A stretch of 64,000 nucleotides of DNA from Syntrophotalea acetylenica. GTDB lineage: Bacteria; Desulfobacterota; Desulfuromonadia; Desulfuromonadales; Syntrophotaleaceae. Every line of letters begins with the position of its first letter. Within the stretch, counting starts at the first letter, position 1. The notes under the pieces were generated by a model. That model searched no databases, was not told the DNA's origin, and saw only the letters and a program-made list of their open reading frames with translations. The DNA lies in contig NZ_CP015455.1 in NCBI RefSeq assembly GCF_001888165.1, forward strand, positions 924,001 to 988,000, read 5' to 3'. Made by a program: the position numbers and the translations under genes. Shown here in pieces: positions 12,449 through 24,172 of the stretch.

Positions 12449-13969
12449 ATGAATATTTCCATCCTCTGTCAGAGTATCGATCCCTGCGATATCACCGGCC
12501 CGGTTGCCGGGGATATAAGCGGGCTGTATTTCGATTCCAGGCGCGTTTCTCCGGGCGGGGTGTTCTTTGCCCTGCGCGGCGCCAGCGTCGATGGGCACCG
12601 GTTTATCGCGGCGGCCGTCGAGCGGGGCGCCATTGCGGTGGTGATGGAGGACCCTCAGCCATTGCCTGCCGGGGTTACCGGCCTGCAGGTCAGGGATGCC
12701 CGCCGGGCCATGGCCCTGGCCTCCGCCGCTTTTTACGGCGAGCCCACCAGGCATATGCTGGTGGTGGGAATCACCGGCACCAACGGCAAGACCACGATCA
12801 GTTATCTGCTCGAAGCGCTGCTAAAAAAGGCGGGTTATCGTCCGGCCGTCATGGGAACCGTTGATTACCGTTTCGAAGATCAGCGGCTGCCTTCCAGCCA
12901 TACAACTCCCGAGTCGGTGGATCTGATGGCCACCATCGCCGAGTTCCGGCGGATGGGTGCCGATGCACTGGTTATGGAGGTGTCATCCCACGCCCTCGAG
13001 CAGCGGCGGGTGGATGGCGTGTTTTTCGATGTTGGCGTGTTCACCAACCTGACGCCGGAACACCTCGATTACCATGGCGACCTGGAAAACTATTTCAGCG
13101 CCAAGCTCAGGCTTTTTACGGGGCTGGGCGAACGTTGCCCGCGGCAGGCGGTGGTCAACCTCGACGACCCCTGGGGCGCCCGGCTTGCCGGCATGCTGCC
13201 GGCGGTGGTCGGTTGTGGTCTGACGCCGTCGTGCGCGGTCGGCGCCGAACAGGTGTCCATCTCTCTGCACGGCATCAGCGCCATAATGCGTACTCCTGCC
13301 GGCATGGCCCGTTTGCGGTCGCCGTTGATCGGCAACTATAATGTGCAGAATCTGTTGTGCGCCGCGGGCGTGGGCGTTGCCCTGAATGTGCCGCCCGGGC
13401 CGATCGCCGAAGCCCTTGGCGCCGCGCCGCAGGTGCCCGGTCGTCTGGAAAGCGTCCCGAATCGGATCGGTGCGCTGGTGCTGGTGGATTACGCGCACAC
13501 CGGTGATGCCCTGGAAAACGTTCTGACAACACTGCGCCAGCTTGGTCCGCGGCGGTTGTTGTGCGTGTTTGGTTGCGGTGGCGACCGCGACGCCGGTAAA
13601 CGGCCGGTCATGGGTGAAGTGGCGGGCCGATTGGCCGATCTGGCCATCCTGACCTCGGACAACCCCCGCAGCGAAGAGCCGCTGAGCATCATAACCCAGG
13701 TTGAAGAGGGGTTGCGACGGGTGCATGCCGGTCCCTGGTCCCTGAAGCAGGTCCAGGAGGCTGTCGGCCGGGGATACCTGACCCTGTGCGACCGCCGCGA
13801 AGCCATCGGTTTCGCCGTCAGTGTGCTGCAGCCCGGCGATGTGCTGCTGGTGGCCGGCAAGGGCCATGAGGATTACCAGATCATCGGCACGCAGCGCCTG
13901 CATTTCGACGATCGCGAGGAGTTGCGCAAGGCTCTGGCATCGGTGGAGGGAAAATGCGTTTCGACCTGA
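12449..13969 (+). CDS. murE: UDP-MurNAc-L-Ala-D-Glu:meso-diaminopimelate ligase
   Basis: MurE adds the third stem-peptide residue in the cytoplasm. The 506-residue product has the ATP loop GITGTNGKTT, the Mur central motif VMEVSSHALEQRRV, and DNPRSEEP near residue 405. The DNPR motif is the known marker for meso-diaminopimelate rather than lysine, which fits a Gram-negative wall. The ATG lies 14 bases after GAGGAAAGGA, a somewhat long spacing with no better start. It overlaps murF by 16 bases. Confidence 0.96.
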   Translation: MNISILCQSIDPCDITGPVAGDISGLYFDSRRVSPGGVFFALRGASVDGHRFIAAAVERGAIAVVMEDPQPLPAGVTGLQVRDARRAMALASAAFYGEPTRHMLVVGITGTNGKTTISYLLEALLKKAGYRPAVMGTVDYRFEDQRLPSSHTTPESVDLMATIAEFRRMGADALVMEVSSHALEQRRVDGVFFDVGVFTNLTPEHLDYHGDLENYFSAKLRLFTGLGERCPRQAVVNLDDPWGARLAGMLPAVVGCGLTPSCAVGAEQVSISLHGISAIMRTPAGMARLRSPLIGNYNVQNLLCAAGVGVALNVPPGPIAEALGAAPQVPGRLESVPNRIGALVLVDYAHTGDALENVLTTLRQLGPRRLLCVFGCGGDRDAGKRPVMGEVAGRLADLAILTSDNPRSEEPLSIITQVEEGLRRVHAGPWSLKQVQEAVGRGYLTLCDRREAIGFAVSVLQPGDVLLVAGKGHEDYQIIGTQRLHFDDREELRKALASVEGKCVST

Positions 13970-15345
13970 TACAAATCGCCTCGATCACCGGCGGCACCCT
14001 GATCCCCGATCGGGCTGCCGCGATCGTTACCGGCGTGTCCACCGACAGCCGCTCGCTGCGTCCCGGGGATCTGTTCGTACCTCTGCGCGGCCCCCGCTTC
14101 GATGGCCACGATTATCTGGTGCAGGCCGTTCGCGGCGGTGCCAGCGCCTGTTTGAGCGAAGAGGTGGTCGCGGGCTTGCCCGTGCCGGTTGTTCGTGTGG
14201 CGGACACCCTTCGGGCGCTGGGTGATCTGGCGGCGGCCGTGCGCCAGGATTTCGACGGGCCGGTGGTGGCGGTCACCGGTTCCTCCGGAAAAACCAGCAC
14301 CAAGGAAATGCTCGCCGGCATTCTCGGCCTGCGCGGCCCCGGACTCAAGACCGAAGGCAATTTCAACAATCTCATTGGATTGCCTCATACCCTGTTGCGT
14401 CTCGAGGCCGACCATGGCTGGGCGGTATTGGAACTCGGCATGAGCGCTCGCGGCGAAATCGCCCGCCTGGCCGAGATCAGCCGTCCCGATGTCGGCATCG
14501 TCACCAACGTCGGCCCCGCTCACCTGGAAACTCTGCTGACCCTGGACGGCGTGGCGCGAGCCAAGGGCGAACTGTTTGCCGCTTTGCCGGTTGGCGGCAC
14601 TGCAGTGATCAACGGGGATGACCCGCGGGTGCTGCAACTGCCTGTCGCCAACGGCGTGCGCCGCCTGATATTTGGTTGCGGATCCGAAGCGCAGGTGCGT
14701 GCCGAGGGGTTGACCGCGGATGGCGACGGCATGCGTTTTGATCTGCTGCTGGACGAAAAGGTCTGGCCGGTACGGTTGTCGGTGCCCGGACGCTACAACG
14801 TCTGCAACGCCCTGGCCGCCGCGGCGGCGGCGCATGCCCTGAAGGTTGACGGCGCGCAGATCGTTCAGGGCCTGGAAAATTTCCGCTCCTGCAGCGGACG
14901 CATGAAAGTGACGGAACTCGCCAGCGGCGCCACTTTGCTGGAGGATTATTACAATGCCAACCCCCTGGCTGTCGAAGCGGCGTTGACGGTTCTGGACGAT
15001 CTGCCCGGCAGCGGTCGCCGCATCGCGGTGCTGGGCGATATGCTGGAGCTTGGTGAGGCCGCCGCCGGTCTGCACCGCCAGACCGGCCTGAAGGCATCGA
15101 AATGCACCGATTTGCTGATTCTTCTCGGCCAGAGGGCCGAGGATACCGCCGCCGGCGCGCGGCAGGGCGGTTTGCCGCCGCAATCGGTGTGGGTTGTAAA
15201 GAACCATCAGGAGGCTGTAAGCCTGCTGCAGGATCTGTTGCGCCCGGGGGACCGGGTGCTGGTCAAGGGGTCGCGCGGCATGACCATGGAAAAAATATGT
15301 GATGGCCTGCGCGCCAAGGACGGACGCCCGTCCGCCGGGCATTAG
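13954..15345 (+). CDS. murF: UDP-MurNAc-tripeptide:D-Ala-D-Ala ligase
   Basis: MurF attaches D-Ala-D-Ala to complete the UDP-MurNAc pentapeptide. The 463-residue product shows the N-terminal substrate region ([19 protein letters not shown]), the P-loop [30 protein letters not shown], and [16 protein letters not shown]. It starts inside the end of murE, so the two are translated together. Confidence 0.96.
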   Translation: MRFDLIQIASITGGTLIPDRAAAIVTGVSTDSRSLRPGDLFVPLRGPRFDGHDYLVQAVRGGASACLSEEVVAGLPVPVVRVADTLRALGDLAAAVRQDFDGPVVAVTGSSGKTSTKEMLAGILGLRGPGLKTEGNFNNLIGLPHTLLRLEADHGWAVLELGMSARGEIARLAEISRPDVGIVTNVGPAHLETLLTLDGVARAKGELFAALPVGGTAVINGDDPRVLQLPVANGVRRLIFGCGSEAQVRAEGLTADGDGMRFDLLLDEKVWPVRLSVPGRYNVCNALAAAAAAHALKVDGAQIVQGLENFRSCSGRMKVTELASGATLLEDYYNANPLAVEAALTVLDDLPGSGRRIAVLGDMLELGEAAAGLHRQTGLKASKCTDLLILLGQRAEDTAAGARQGGLPPQSVWVVKNHQEAVSLLQDLLRPGDRVLVKGSRGMTMEKICDGLRAKDGRPSAGH

Positions 15346-15356
15346 GAGACCCAAGG

Positions 15357-16433
15357 ATGCTGTACCATCTGCTTTATCCGCTGCATGAACAGTTTTCGGC
15401 GCTGTACATTTTCCGCTATATCACCTTCAGGGCGATTTACGCGACCATCACGGCGTTGATGATTTCGTTTATCATGGGTCCCTGGCTCATCGACAAATTA
15501 TCCAGACTGCAGATCGGGCAGAGTATCCGCAAGGACGGACCCCAGTCCCATTTCAAAAAAGAAGGCACGCCAACCATGGGCGGCACCCTGATCCTGCTGG
15601 CCATCGTGCTGCCGACCCTGCTATGGACCGACCTGGGCAATATCTATGTCTGGGTGACCCTGCTGGTCACCGTGGGGTTTGGCGCGGTCGGTTTTATCGA
15701 CGATTACCGCAAGGTCAAGCTGCGCAACAGTGATGGCCTCTCGGCCCGGCAGAAGATGTTCTGGTTGATGCTGATTGCCGCTACCGCCGGGTTTGTACTG
15801 TATGTTTACCAACCTTTCCAGACCACCCTCGCGTTTCCTTTTTTCAAGGGATTGCGGCCGGAACTTGGGCTTCTGTACATTCCCTTCGCGGTGCTGGTCA
15901 TCGTTGGTGCCAGCAATGCGGTGAACCTGACCGACGGTCTCGACGGCCTGGCCATCGGACCGACCATCATTGCATCGGGTACGTATCTGCTGTTCGCCTA
16001 TCTGGCGGGCAATGCCCGGCTTTCCGAGTACCTGCAGATCAGCAGCGTGCAGGGGGCCGGGGAACTGGCGGTGCTGTGCGGCGCCATGGTGGGCGCCGGC
16101 CTTGGTTTTCTCTGGTTCAATACCTATCCGGCCCAGGTGTTCATGGGTGATGTCGGCAGTCTGTCACTGGGTGGCGCCCTCGGTACCATCGCGGTCATTA
16201 CCAAACAGGAGATCGTACTGGTTATCGTCGGTGGCATTTTCGTGGTAGAGGCGTTGTCCGTCATCGTGCAGGTCTCTTCGTTCAAGCTGCTGGGCCGGCG
16301 GATTTTCCGCATGGCGCCCATCCATCATCATTTTGAACTCAAGGGATGGGCCGAGCCGAAAATCATCGTGCGATTCTGGATTATCAGCATCATTCTTGCG
16401 CTGGTGGCGCTTTCCACCCTGAAGCTGAGGTAA
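15357..16433 (+). CDS. mraY: Phospho-N-acetylmuramoyl-pentapeptide transferase
   Basis: MraY moves phospho-MurNAc-pentapeptide onto undecaprenyl phosphate, making lipid I at the inner membrane. The 358-residue polytopic protein has [13 protein letters not shown], the aspartate motif [34 protein letters not shown] and the histidine-rich loop [13 protein letters not shown]. About ten hydrophobic segments are visible. The gene lies 11 bases after murF. Confidence 0.97.
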   Translation: MLYHLLYPLHEQFSALYIFRYITFRAIYATITALMISFIMGPWLIDKLSRLQIGQSIRKDGPQSHFKKEGTPTMGGTLILLAIVLPTLLWTDLGNIYVWVTLLVTVGFGAVGFIDDYRKVKLRNSDGLSARQKMFWLMLIAATAGFVLYVYQPFQTTLAFPFFKGLRPELGLLYIPFAVLVIVGASNAVNLTDGLDGLAIGPTIIASGTYLLFAYLAGNARLSEYLQISSVQGAGELAVLCGAMVGAGLGFLWFNTYPAQVFMGDVGSLSLGGALGTIAVITKQEIVLVIVGGIFVVEALSVIVQVSSFKLLGRRIFRMAPIHHHFELKGWAEPKIIVRFWIISIILALVALSTLKLR

Positions 16434-16435
16434 CC

Positions 16436-17788
<1,353 letters not shown>

Positions 17789-17792
17789 GCGC

Positions 17793-18902
17793 ATGACCGA
17801 GCGTGGCGGATACGATTATTGGCTGCTGGCGGTAACGGCGGTACTTACCGCCATCGGTGTGCTGATGGTTTATTCGTCTTCCTCCATTATGGCGGCGGAA
17901 CATTACAAGGACGGTTTCTATTTCCTCAAGCGGCAGGGCGCCTATGCCCTGTTCGGCATGCTGCTGCTGGTCGGGCTGATGCGCTGCGATTACCATCGGC
18001 TGCGGAAGTTCGCCGCTCTGGGATTGCTGGTCAGCACCATCGGCCTTGCCCTGGTGCTGGTGCCAGGTATCGGATCCACCGCCGGCGGCGCCGCCCGCTG
18101 GATCCGCATAGCCGGTTTCACCATGCAGCCGTCGGAGTTGGCCAAGCTGGCTCTGGTGCTGTTCATGGCGCATTCGCTGGCCCGCAAGCCGGAAAAGAAC
18201 CTGCGCACTTTCAAGCTTGGCGTGCTGCCTTATCTGGTCATTCTGGGCATGATGCTGCTGATGCTGATGCTGCAGCCGGATCTCGGCAGCGCCATGACCA
18301 TGGGGGCGGTGGCGATGGGGATGATGCTGATCGCCGGCAGTTGCCTCCGGCACCTGCTGCTCTCCATTCTGCCGGCGCTGCCGGCCCTGTATGTGGCCAT
18401 CTGGCGGGTCGATTACCGCCGGCGCCGCATGATGGCATTCATGGATCCCTGGAAATACCCCTCCGACGAGGGGTTTCAGATAACCCAGAGCCTCATCGCA
18501 TTTGCCAACGGTGGCTGGAAGGGGCAGGGCCTCGGACAGAGTCAGCAGAAGCTGTTCTTTTTGCCCGAGGCGCATACCGATTTCATTTTTTCGGTGGTGG
18601 GCGAAGAGGCCGGCTTCATCGGCGTGCTGACCATTGCGCTGCTGTTTCTGGTGCTGGTCTGGTTGGGATTGCGCATTGCGTGGATGGCGCCCGATGATTT
18701 CGGCCGCTATCTTGCCTTCGGTCTGACCCTGCTGCTGGGGCTCGAAGCGTTTACCAATATGGCAGTGGTGACTTCGTTGTTGCCGACCAAGGGACTTGCA
18801 TTGCCGTTTCTTTCCTATGGCGGCAGCAGTCTGGTCGCTTCGCTGGTCGCCGTGGGCATACTTCTGAATGTCTCGAGTCAGGTCAAGGAGGGACGGGCAT
18901 GA
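17793..18902 (+). CDS. ftsW: Septal peptidoglycan polymerase FtsW (SEDS family)
   Basis: FtsW polymerises lipid II at the septum together with FtsI. The 369-residue protein has about ten membrane segments, opens with YWLLAVTAVLTAIGVLMVYSSS, and carries LQPDLGSAMTM, the conserved loop with WKYPSDEGFQITQSLIAF and FLPEAHTDFIFSVVGEE, and the C-terminal LPFLSYGGSSL. The start follows AAGGGGC. The stop overlaps murG by 4 bases. Confidence 0.96.
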   Translation: MTERGGYDYWLLAVTAVLTAIGVLMVYSSSSIMAAEHYKDGFYFLKRQGAYALFGMLLLVGLMRCDYHRLRKFAALGLLVSTIGLALVLVPGIGSTAGGAARWIRIAGFTMQPSELAKLALVLFMAHSLARKPEKNLRTFKLGVLPYLVILGMMLLMLMLQPDLGSAMTMGAVAMGMMLIAGSCLRHLLLSILPALPALYVAIWRVDYRRRRMMAFMDPWKYPSDEGFQITQSLIAFANGGWKGQGLGQSQQKLFFLPEAHTDFIFSVVGEEAGFIGVLTIALLFLVLVWLGLRIAWMAPDDFGRYLAFGLTLLLGLEAFTNMAVVTSLLPTKGLALPFLSYGGSSLVASLVAVGILLNVSSQVKEGRA

Positions 18903-19975
18903 GACTGCTGCTGGCAGGTGGAGGTACCGGCGGACATCTGTTTCCGGCCGTGGCGTTGGCGCAGCGGCTTATCGAACAGGATCCGACCGCACAGGTACTG
19001 TTTGTCGGTACCACGCGCGGCATCGAGGCCCGGGTGATTCCCGCCCTTGGCATGCCGCTGCGGTTTATTGATATCCGCGGTTTTGTCAATCGGGGTCTGC
19101 TGGGCAAGCTCGGCATGGTCCCCTGCCTGGTACGGAGTGTCTGGCAGGGATTGCGCATCCTGCGGGAATTCAGGCCCGACGTGGTGCTCGGTGTCGGCGG
19201 CTACGCTTCGGCGCCTCTGCTGGTGGCGGCACGGCTCAAGGGCATTCCCGCCGTGATTCATGAGCAGAATGCCTGGCCGGGGCTGACCAATCGCCTGCTG
19301 GGACGCTGGGCACGCTGTGTCTGCCTGTCTTTTTCAGAAGCGGAGCGGGCCTTCCATCGCGCCACCACCATCGTTACCGGCAATCCCCTGCGCAAGGGTA
19401 TGGAAGCCAGTTCTCCACCCGGCGGCGACCAGCCCGAACTGCTGATTTTCGGCGGCAGTCGCGGCGCCCGCGCCATCAACGACGCGGTGCTGGCGGCCCT
19501 GCCGTTGCTCTCCCGGTGGCGGCAGAGGCTGACGATCGTGCACCAGACCGGCTCCGAGGATTTGCAGCGGGTGCAAAAGGGCTATGCGGAGGCCGGCTGG
19601 CCTCAGGCAACCGTGGTGCCTTTTATTGACGACATGGCGTCCGCCTACACCCGGGCGCACCTGGTGGTGTGCCGCGCCGGCGCTACCACCCTGGCGGAAC
19701 TGGCGGCCTGCGGGCGGGCCGCGATTCTGATACCCTATCCGCATGCGGCCGGGGATCACCAGACCATCAACGCCCGGGCGATGGCCAGAAAGGGGGCGGC
19801 GCTGGTTCTGCCGCAACCTGATCTGACCGCCGAACACCTGGCGAGCCTCGTCAGCGATTTGCTCGATAATCGTTCGCAACTGATGAACATGGCGGCAGCG
19901 GCCAGGTCGCTGGGCATTGCCGGGGCCGCCGACCGCATTCTCAACGTTTGTCGCTCCGTGTACGACAGACACTGA
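18899..19975 (+). CDS. murG: Lipid II synthase (UDP-GlcNAc:lipid I GlcNAc transferase)
   Basis: MurG adds GlcNAc to lipid I on the cytoplasmic face. The 358-residue GT-B enzyme starts with LLLAGGGTGGHLFPAVALA, followed by GVGGYASAPLLVAA, HEQNAWPGLTNRLL, IFGGSRGARAINDAV, and CRAGATTLAELAACGRAAILIP, which holds the UDP-GlcNAc binding region. It is coupled to ftsW by an ATGA overlap. Confidence 0.97.
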   Translation: MRLLLAGGGTGGHLFPAVALAQRLIEQDPTAQVLFVGTTRGIEARVIPALGMPLRFIDIRGFVNRGLLGKLGMVPCLVRSVWQGLRILREFRPDVVLGVGGYASAPLLVAARLKGIPAVIHEQNAWPGLTNRLLGRWARCVCLSFSEAERAFHRATTIVTGNPLRKGMEASSPPGGDQPELLIFGGSRGARAINDAVLAALPLLSRWRQRLTIVHQTGSEDLQRVQKGYAEAGWPQATVVPFIDDMASAYTRAHLVVCRAGATTLAELAACGRAAILIPYPHAAGDHQTINARAMARKGAALVLPQPDLTAEHLASLVSDLLDNRSQLMNMAAAARSLGIAGAADRILNVCRSVYDRH

Positions 19976-20022
19976 CCGGTTTTTTAACACCGCTCTGAGC
20001 GGGGAAAGTCAATATTCGGTTT

Positions 20023-21399
20023 ATGTACGGAAAAATTCGCACCATACATTTTGTGGGTATCGGCGGCATCGGCATGAGCGGTATCGCCGAGGTGCTGCTT
20101 AACCTTGGTTATCGGGTCAGCGGTTCAGACCTCCGGGAAACCGAGATCACCCGCCGCTTGACCGATCTTGGCGGTGTCATTGCCTATGGGCATGCTGCCG
20201 AAAACCTCGGAGAAGCGGATGTGGTCGTGACCTCGACAGCCGTCAAGCCCGAAAACCCTGAAGTGGTCGAAGCCCACCGGCGGCTGATCCCGGTGATTCC
20301 GCGTGCGGAAATGCTGGCAGAACTGATGCGCATGAAATATGGCATCGCGGTGGCTGGCACCCACGGCAAAACCACGACCACCAGCATGGTTTCCACCGTT
20401 TTGTCCCGGGCCGGCATCGACCCGACCGTGGTGATCGGCGGGCGGCTCGATTCCATCGGCTCCAACGCCAAACTCGGACAGGGCAAGTTTCTGGTTGCCG
20501 AAGCCGACGAATCGGACGGCTCGTTTCTCAAGCTGTCGCCGACCATTGCCGTGGTCACCAATGTCGACGCGGATCATCTCGATTATTACGCCGACCTGGA
20601 TCAGATCAAGCAGACCTTCGTCGACTTCATCAACAAAATTCCCTTTTTCGGCGTGGCGGTGCTGTGTCTTGACGATGCCAACGTGCAGTCCCTGATCCCC
20701 CAGGTGCGCAAGCGTTTCGTCACCTATGGCATGACTACCCAGGCCGATTACAACGCACTGGATGTTTGCCATCAGGAAGAGCGGACCACCTTTACGGTCT
20801 GTTATCAGGGCGAACGCCTCGGGCAGTTGTCGATCCGCATGCCGGGGCGGCATAACGTGCTCAACGCGCTGGCTGCCGTGGCCGTCGCCCGCGAACTGGA
20901 AATCCCTTTTGACCGGATCGCCGAAGGCTTTCGCGATTTCTGCGGTGTGCAGCGGCGCTTCCAGCCCAAATACCAGGGGCAGGACATCATGGTGGTGGAT
21001 GATTACGGCCATCACCCCGCCGAGATCAAGGTGACCCTGGCCGCTGCGTGTACCGGGTGGAACCGCCGCATTGTCGCGGTGTTCCAACCGCATCGCTACA
21101 GCCGCACCCACGCGCTGTTCGATGAATTCGTGACCGCGTTCTATCAGGCGGATTATCTGGTGGTGATGGATATCTATGCCGCCGGCGAGACTCCGATTCC
21201 CGGGGTCGAGGCCCGCCTGCTGGCCGAGGGTATCGCCGGACACGGTCATCGCGAGGTCCATTTCTGCCCGGATGCCGAGGCGGTGATGGCGCATCTGCAA
21301 CAGGTTGTCAAGCCTGGCGACCTGGTGCTGACCCTGGGGGCCGGCAATGTCTGGCAGGTTGGCGAAACTTTGGCCGAATGGCTCAAGCAGCGAGGCTGA
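20023..21399 (+). CDS. murC: UDP-N-acetylmuramate:L-alanine ligase
   Basis: MurC starts stem-peptide synthesis by adding L-alanine. The 458-residue product has the N-terminal Rossmann motif [17 protein letters not shown], the P-loop [36 protein letters not shown] and [15 protein letters not shown]. It lies 47 bases after murG and 1 base before murB. Confidence 0.97.
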   Translation: MYGKIRTIHFVGIGGIGMSGIAEVLLNLGYRVSGSDLRETEITRRLTDLGGVIAYGHAAENLGEADVVVTSTAVKPENPEVVEAHRRLIPVIPRAEMLAELMRMKYGIAVAGTHGKTTTTSMVSTVLSRAGIDPTVVIGGRLDSIGSNAKLGQGKFLVAEADESDGSFLKLSPTIAVVTNVDADHLDYYADLDQIKQTFVDFINKIPFFGVAVLCLDDANVQSLIPQVRKRFVTYGMTTQADYNALDVCHQEERTTFTVCYQGERLGQLSIRMPGRHNVLNALAAVAVARELEIPFDRIAEGFRDFCGVQRRFQPKYQGQDIMVVDDYGHHPAEIKVTLAAACTGWNRRIVAVFQPHRYSRTHALFDEFVTAFYQADYLVVMDIYAAGETPIPGVEARLLAEGIAGHGHREVHFCPDAEAVMAHLQQVVKPGDLVLTLGAGNVWQVGETLAEWLKQRG

Positions 21400-21400
21400 G

Positions 21401-22300
21401 ATGAATTTTCTGGCCGCCGAATTGCGCGACATTCTGCAGGGACCGGTGCTGGTCGGCGAACCTTTGCGCCGCCACACCACCTGGCGCATTGGTGGCCCCG
21501 CCGATATTTTCATCGCACCGCGAAACGAGACGGAACTGCTGGCGTCGCTGCGGCTTCTGGCGCGGGTCGATGTGCCCTGGCTGCCCCTTGGAACCGGCAG
21601 CAACCTGCTGATAAGAGACGGAGGCTTTCGCGGCGCGGTGATTCATACAGGCGCCTTGCGCGATTCGGAATTCCTGGGTGAAGGCAGGGTCAGGGTTGGC
21701 GGCGGCCTGCCGCTCATGCGCCTGGTCCGCGCCTGTGCCCGGAAGGGTCTTGCCGGTCTGGAAGATCTCGCCGGTATTCCGGCGACCGTGGGCGGTGCGG
21801 TGGCCATGAACGCGGGGGCTGGCGGCCAGGACATCGCCGGAGTTCTGGAGACGGTTTCTCTGGCCGGACCGGACGGTATCGAAATCTGCAGCGCGGCACG
21901 CCTCGACCTGGGCTACCGCCGGGCAGCGCTACCGCATGGGCGGATTGTCGCCGCGGCGCTGCTGCGGTTTCAGCCCGCGGACCCGCAATGGCTGGAGCAG
22001 CGCATTCAGAGCCGCCTGCAGAACCGGCGCAAGGCGCAGGGCGTCGGCAAGCCCAACGCCGGTTCGGTGTTCAAAAACCCGCCAGGCGAGCAGGCCTGGA
22101 AACTCATCGACAGGGCCGGACTGCGGGGGTACGCGGTGGGCAATGCCGAGGTTTCGGAAAAACATACCAATTTCATTGTAAATCGCGGCGGCGCCAGGGC
22201 TTCGGACGTGCTGGCCCTGATCGCCGAGATTCAGAGAATAGTCCGGGAACAAACCGGCATCCTGCTTGAACCGGAAGTACAGGTGGTGGGCGACGCCTGA
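21401..22300 (+). CDS. murB: UDP-N-acetylenolpyruvoylglucosamine reductase
   Basis: MurB reduces UDP-GlcNAc-enolpyruvate to UDP-MurNAc with NADPH and FAD. The 299-residue product shows FAD-binding TTWRIGGPADIFIAP and LGTGSNLLIRDGG, then GIPATVGGAVAMNAGAGG, the catalytic serine in KPNAGSVFKNP and the C-terminal glutamate in LLEPEVQVVG. Size fits the shorter MurB type. The ATG is one base after the murC stop and is preceded by GAGG. Confidence 0.96.
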   Translation: MNFLAAELRDILQGPVLVGEPLRRHTTWRIGGPADIFIAPRNETELLASLRLLARVDVPWLPLGTGSNLLIRDGGFRGAVIHTGALRDSEFLGEGRVRVGGGLPLMRLVRACARKGLAGLEDLAGIPATVGGAVAMNAGAGGQDIAGVLETVSLAGPDGIEICSAARLDLGYRRAALPHGRIVAAALLRFQPADPQWLEQRIQSRLQNRRKAQGVGKPNAGSVFKNPPGEQAWKLIDRAGLRGYAVGNAEVSEKHTNFIVNRGGARASDVLALIAEIQRIVREQTGILLEPEVQVVGDA

Positions 22301-22342
22301 CGGCCCTTGCGGGTCCCCGACCAAACAGAAATGGGAGACAAA

Positions 22343-23260
22343 ATGCAGCGCCAGGAATTGAAACAAAAGCAGATTGCGGTATTAATGGGGGGACTTTCGG
22401 CGGAGCGGGACGTATCGCTGCGCACCGGCCGCGCCATCGGTCAGGCATTGCAGCGCTGCGGTTATCAGATTGTTGAAATCGATGCCGGGCGGGATCTTCC
22501 GGCTCAACTGGAGCGGGCCGGTGCCGAGGTGGTATTCATTGCCCTGCATGGCCGTTTCGGCGAGGACGGCACCGTTCAGGGATTGCTGGAACTATGTGGC
22601 ATTCCCTATACCGGCAGTGGCGTGCTCGCTTCCAGCCTGGCCATGGACAAGGTGGCCACCAAGAAGATGCTCTGTTACCATGGCATCGTTACCCCCGCGT
22701 TTGCGGAGCTGCGCCAGGGCGATGTTATTGCGGACAACCTGCCGGATTATCCCCTGGTGGTCAAGCCGGCCCGGGAAGGCTCCACCATCGGCATCAGCAT
22801 AGCCAACGACCGGCGCGCTCTGGAGGAAGGTCTGGCGGAGGCTTTCCGGCACGATGACCTGGTGCTGGTGGAACAGTTCATTGCCGGTGCCGAAGTGACA
22901 GTGGGCGTTCTCGATGGTCAGCCGTTGCCGGTGATCCAGGTGGTACCCAAGGGCGGATTTTACGACTACCAGTCCAAGTATACGCCGGGTGAAACCGAAT
23001 ATCTGCTGCCCGCACCCTTGCCGGAGGCGACTTATCTGGCACTGCAGGAAGCCGCCGTCAGGGTTTTCAGGGCGGTCGGTTGCCAGGGCGCCGCGCGGGT
23101 CGATTTCATGGTGACCGATACGGATTTTTACTGTCTGGAGGTCAATACCATTCCGGGTATGACCGAAACCAGTCTGCTGCCCAAGGCGGCCCAGGCCGCC
23201 GGTCTGTCTTTCGATGAACTGGTGGAGCGCATTCTCGAAGGTGCCGCTCTGAGGAAATAG
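22343..23260 (+). CDS. ddl: D-alanine:D-alanine ligase
   Basis: Ddl makes the D-Ala-D-Ala used by MurF. The 305-residue ATP-grasp enzyme has VLMGGLSAERDVSLRTG, ALHGRFGEDGTVQG, the serine loop KPAREGSTIGISI and the metal-binding CLEVNTIPGMTETSLLPKAA. ATG at 22343 is preceded by GGGAGA at 6 bases; two earlier in-frame starts lack a site. Confidence 0.96.
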   Translation: MQRQELKQKQIAVLMGGLSAERDVSLRTGRAIGQALQRCGYQIVEIDAGRDLPAQLERAGAEVVFIALHGRFGEDGTVQGLLELCGIPYTGSGVLASSLAMDKVATKKMLCYHGIVTPAFAELRQGDVIADNLPDYPLVVKPAREGSTIGISIANDRRALEEGLAEAFRHDDLVLVEQFIAGAEVTVGVLDGQPLPVIQVVPKGGFYDYQSKYTPGETEYLLPAPLPEATYLALQEAAVRVFRAVGCQGAARVDFMVTDTDFYCLEVNTIPGMTETSLLPKAAQAAGLSFDELVERILEGAALRK

Positions 23261-23300
23261 CTTGCTTCAGCCAGACATTTTCCGGAGAGGGTAGGTGAGC

Positions 23301-24149
23301 ATGGTGAATATGGCCCCCCCTAAACAGCGGCGTTCCAAGGGCAAAGGCAATCATTTCAGGAAGCCGCGCCGGGTTGTTCCCTGGCGCCGCCTGTTGACCG
23401 GCGGACTTTTGATTGTCCTGACCTTGGCCAGCGCGGCGCTGGTGGTTGCCGGCGCCCGCTTTGCCGGCCAGACGCTGTCCTCTTCCGATTTTTTCCGGAT
23501 CGAGAACATCCGGGTGGAGAACAACCGCCGGATTCCCGGCAAGGAAATACTCGCCCTTTCGGATGTCCGTGCCGGAGCCAATATTTTCGAACTCGATCTG
23601 CAACGTATCGGCCGGCGCATCGAGCAAAATCCCTGGATCGCCGAGGCCAGGGTGCGGCGCATGTTTCCCGATCAACTCGTCATCCGGGTCGAGGAGCGCA
23701 CCCCGAAAGCTATCGTGCGTCTCGACTATCTGTATTACGTTGACGCTTCGGGGCAGATCTTCAAGCGCCTGGAACGGGGCGATGGTCTGAATTTTCCGGT
23801 GATTTCCGGCATCGAGCGCCAGGCGCTGCTGGAGCACAGGGATGCGACCCTGCAGCGACTCAACGAAGCGATCCGGCTGCTGGAAGAACTGGAGCACCGC
23901 AAGGTATTCAGGCCGGCGGACGTTTCCGAATTAAAACTTGACGACACCTGCGGCATTACGCTTTATACTTGCAAAGGCGGCGTGCCGGTGCGCCTGGGAC
24001 ACGATGGTTTCAGTGCCAAGCTGGATCGCCTCGAGAAAATTTTTCCCCAATTGGCAACACGGCTGGGGATCATCGATTACATCGACCTGAATGTCGCGCG
24101 GCGGGTTATCGTCAAGCTGGAAACCGGCGAGGCAAGAGGCAAGGGTTAG
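23301..24149 (+). CDS. ftsQ: Cell division protein FtsQ
   Basis: FtsQ bridges early and late divisome parts through FtsB/FtsL. The 282-residue bitopic protein has a basic cytoplasmic tail, one membrane segment (about LLTGGLLIVLTLASAALVVAG), a POTRA domain starting FFRIENIRVENNRRIPGKEI, and the FtsQ beta domain with VRLDYLYYVDASGQIFKRL. ATG at 23301 is favoured over GTG at 23295 because GGAGAGGG stands 9 bases before the ATG and only 3 before the GTG. Confidence 0.92.
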   Translation: MVNMAPPKQRRSKGKGNHFRKPRRVVPWRRLLTGGLLIVLTLASAALVVAGARFAGQTLSSSDFFRIENIRVENNRRIPGKEILALSDVRAGANIFELDLQRIGRRIEQNPWIAEARVRRMFPDQLVIRVEERTPKAIVRLDYLYYVDASGQIFKRLERGDGLNFPVISGIERQALLEHRDATLQRLNEAIRLLEELEHRKVFRPADVSELKLDDTCGITLYTCKGGVPVRLGHDGFSAKLDRLEKIFPQLATRLGIIDYIDLNVARRVIVKLETGEARGKG

Positions 24150-24172
24150 ATACCAAGGGGGAAGGCACGCAC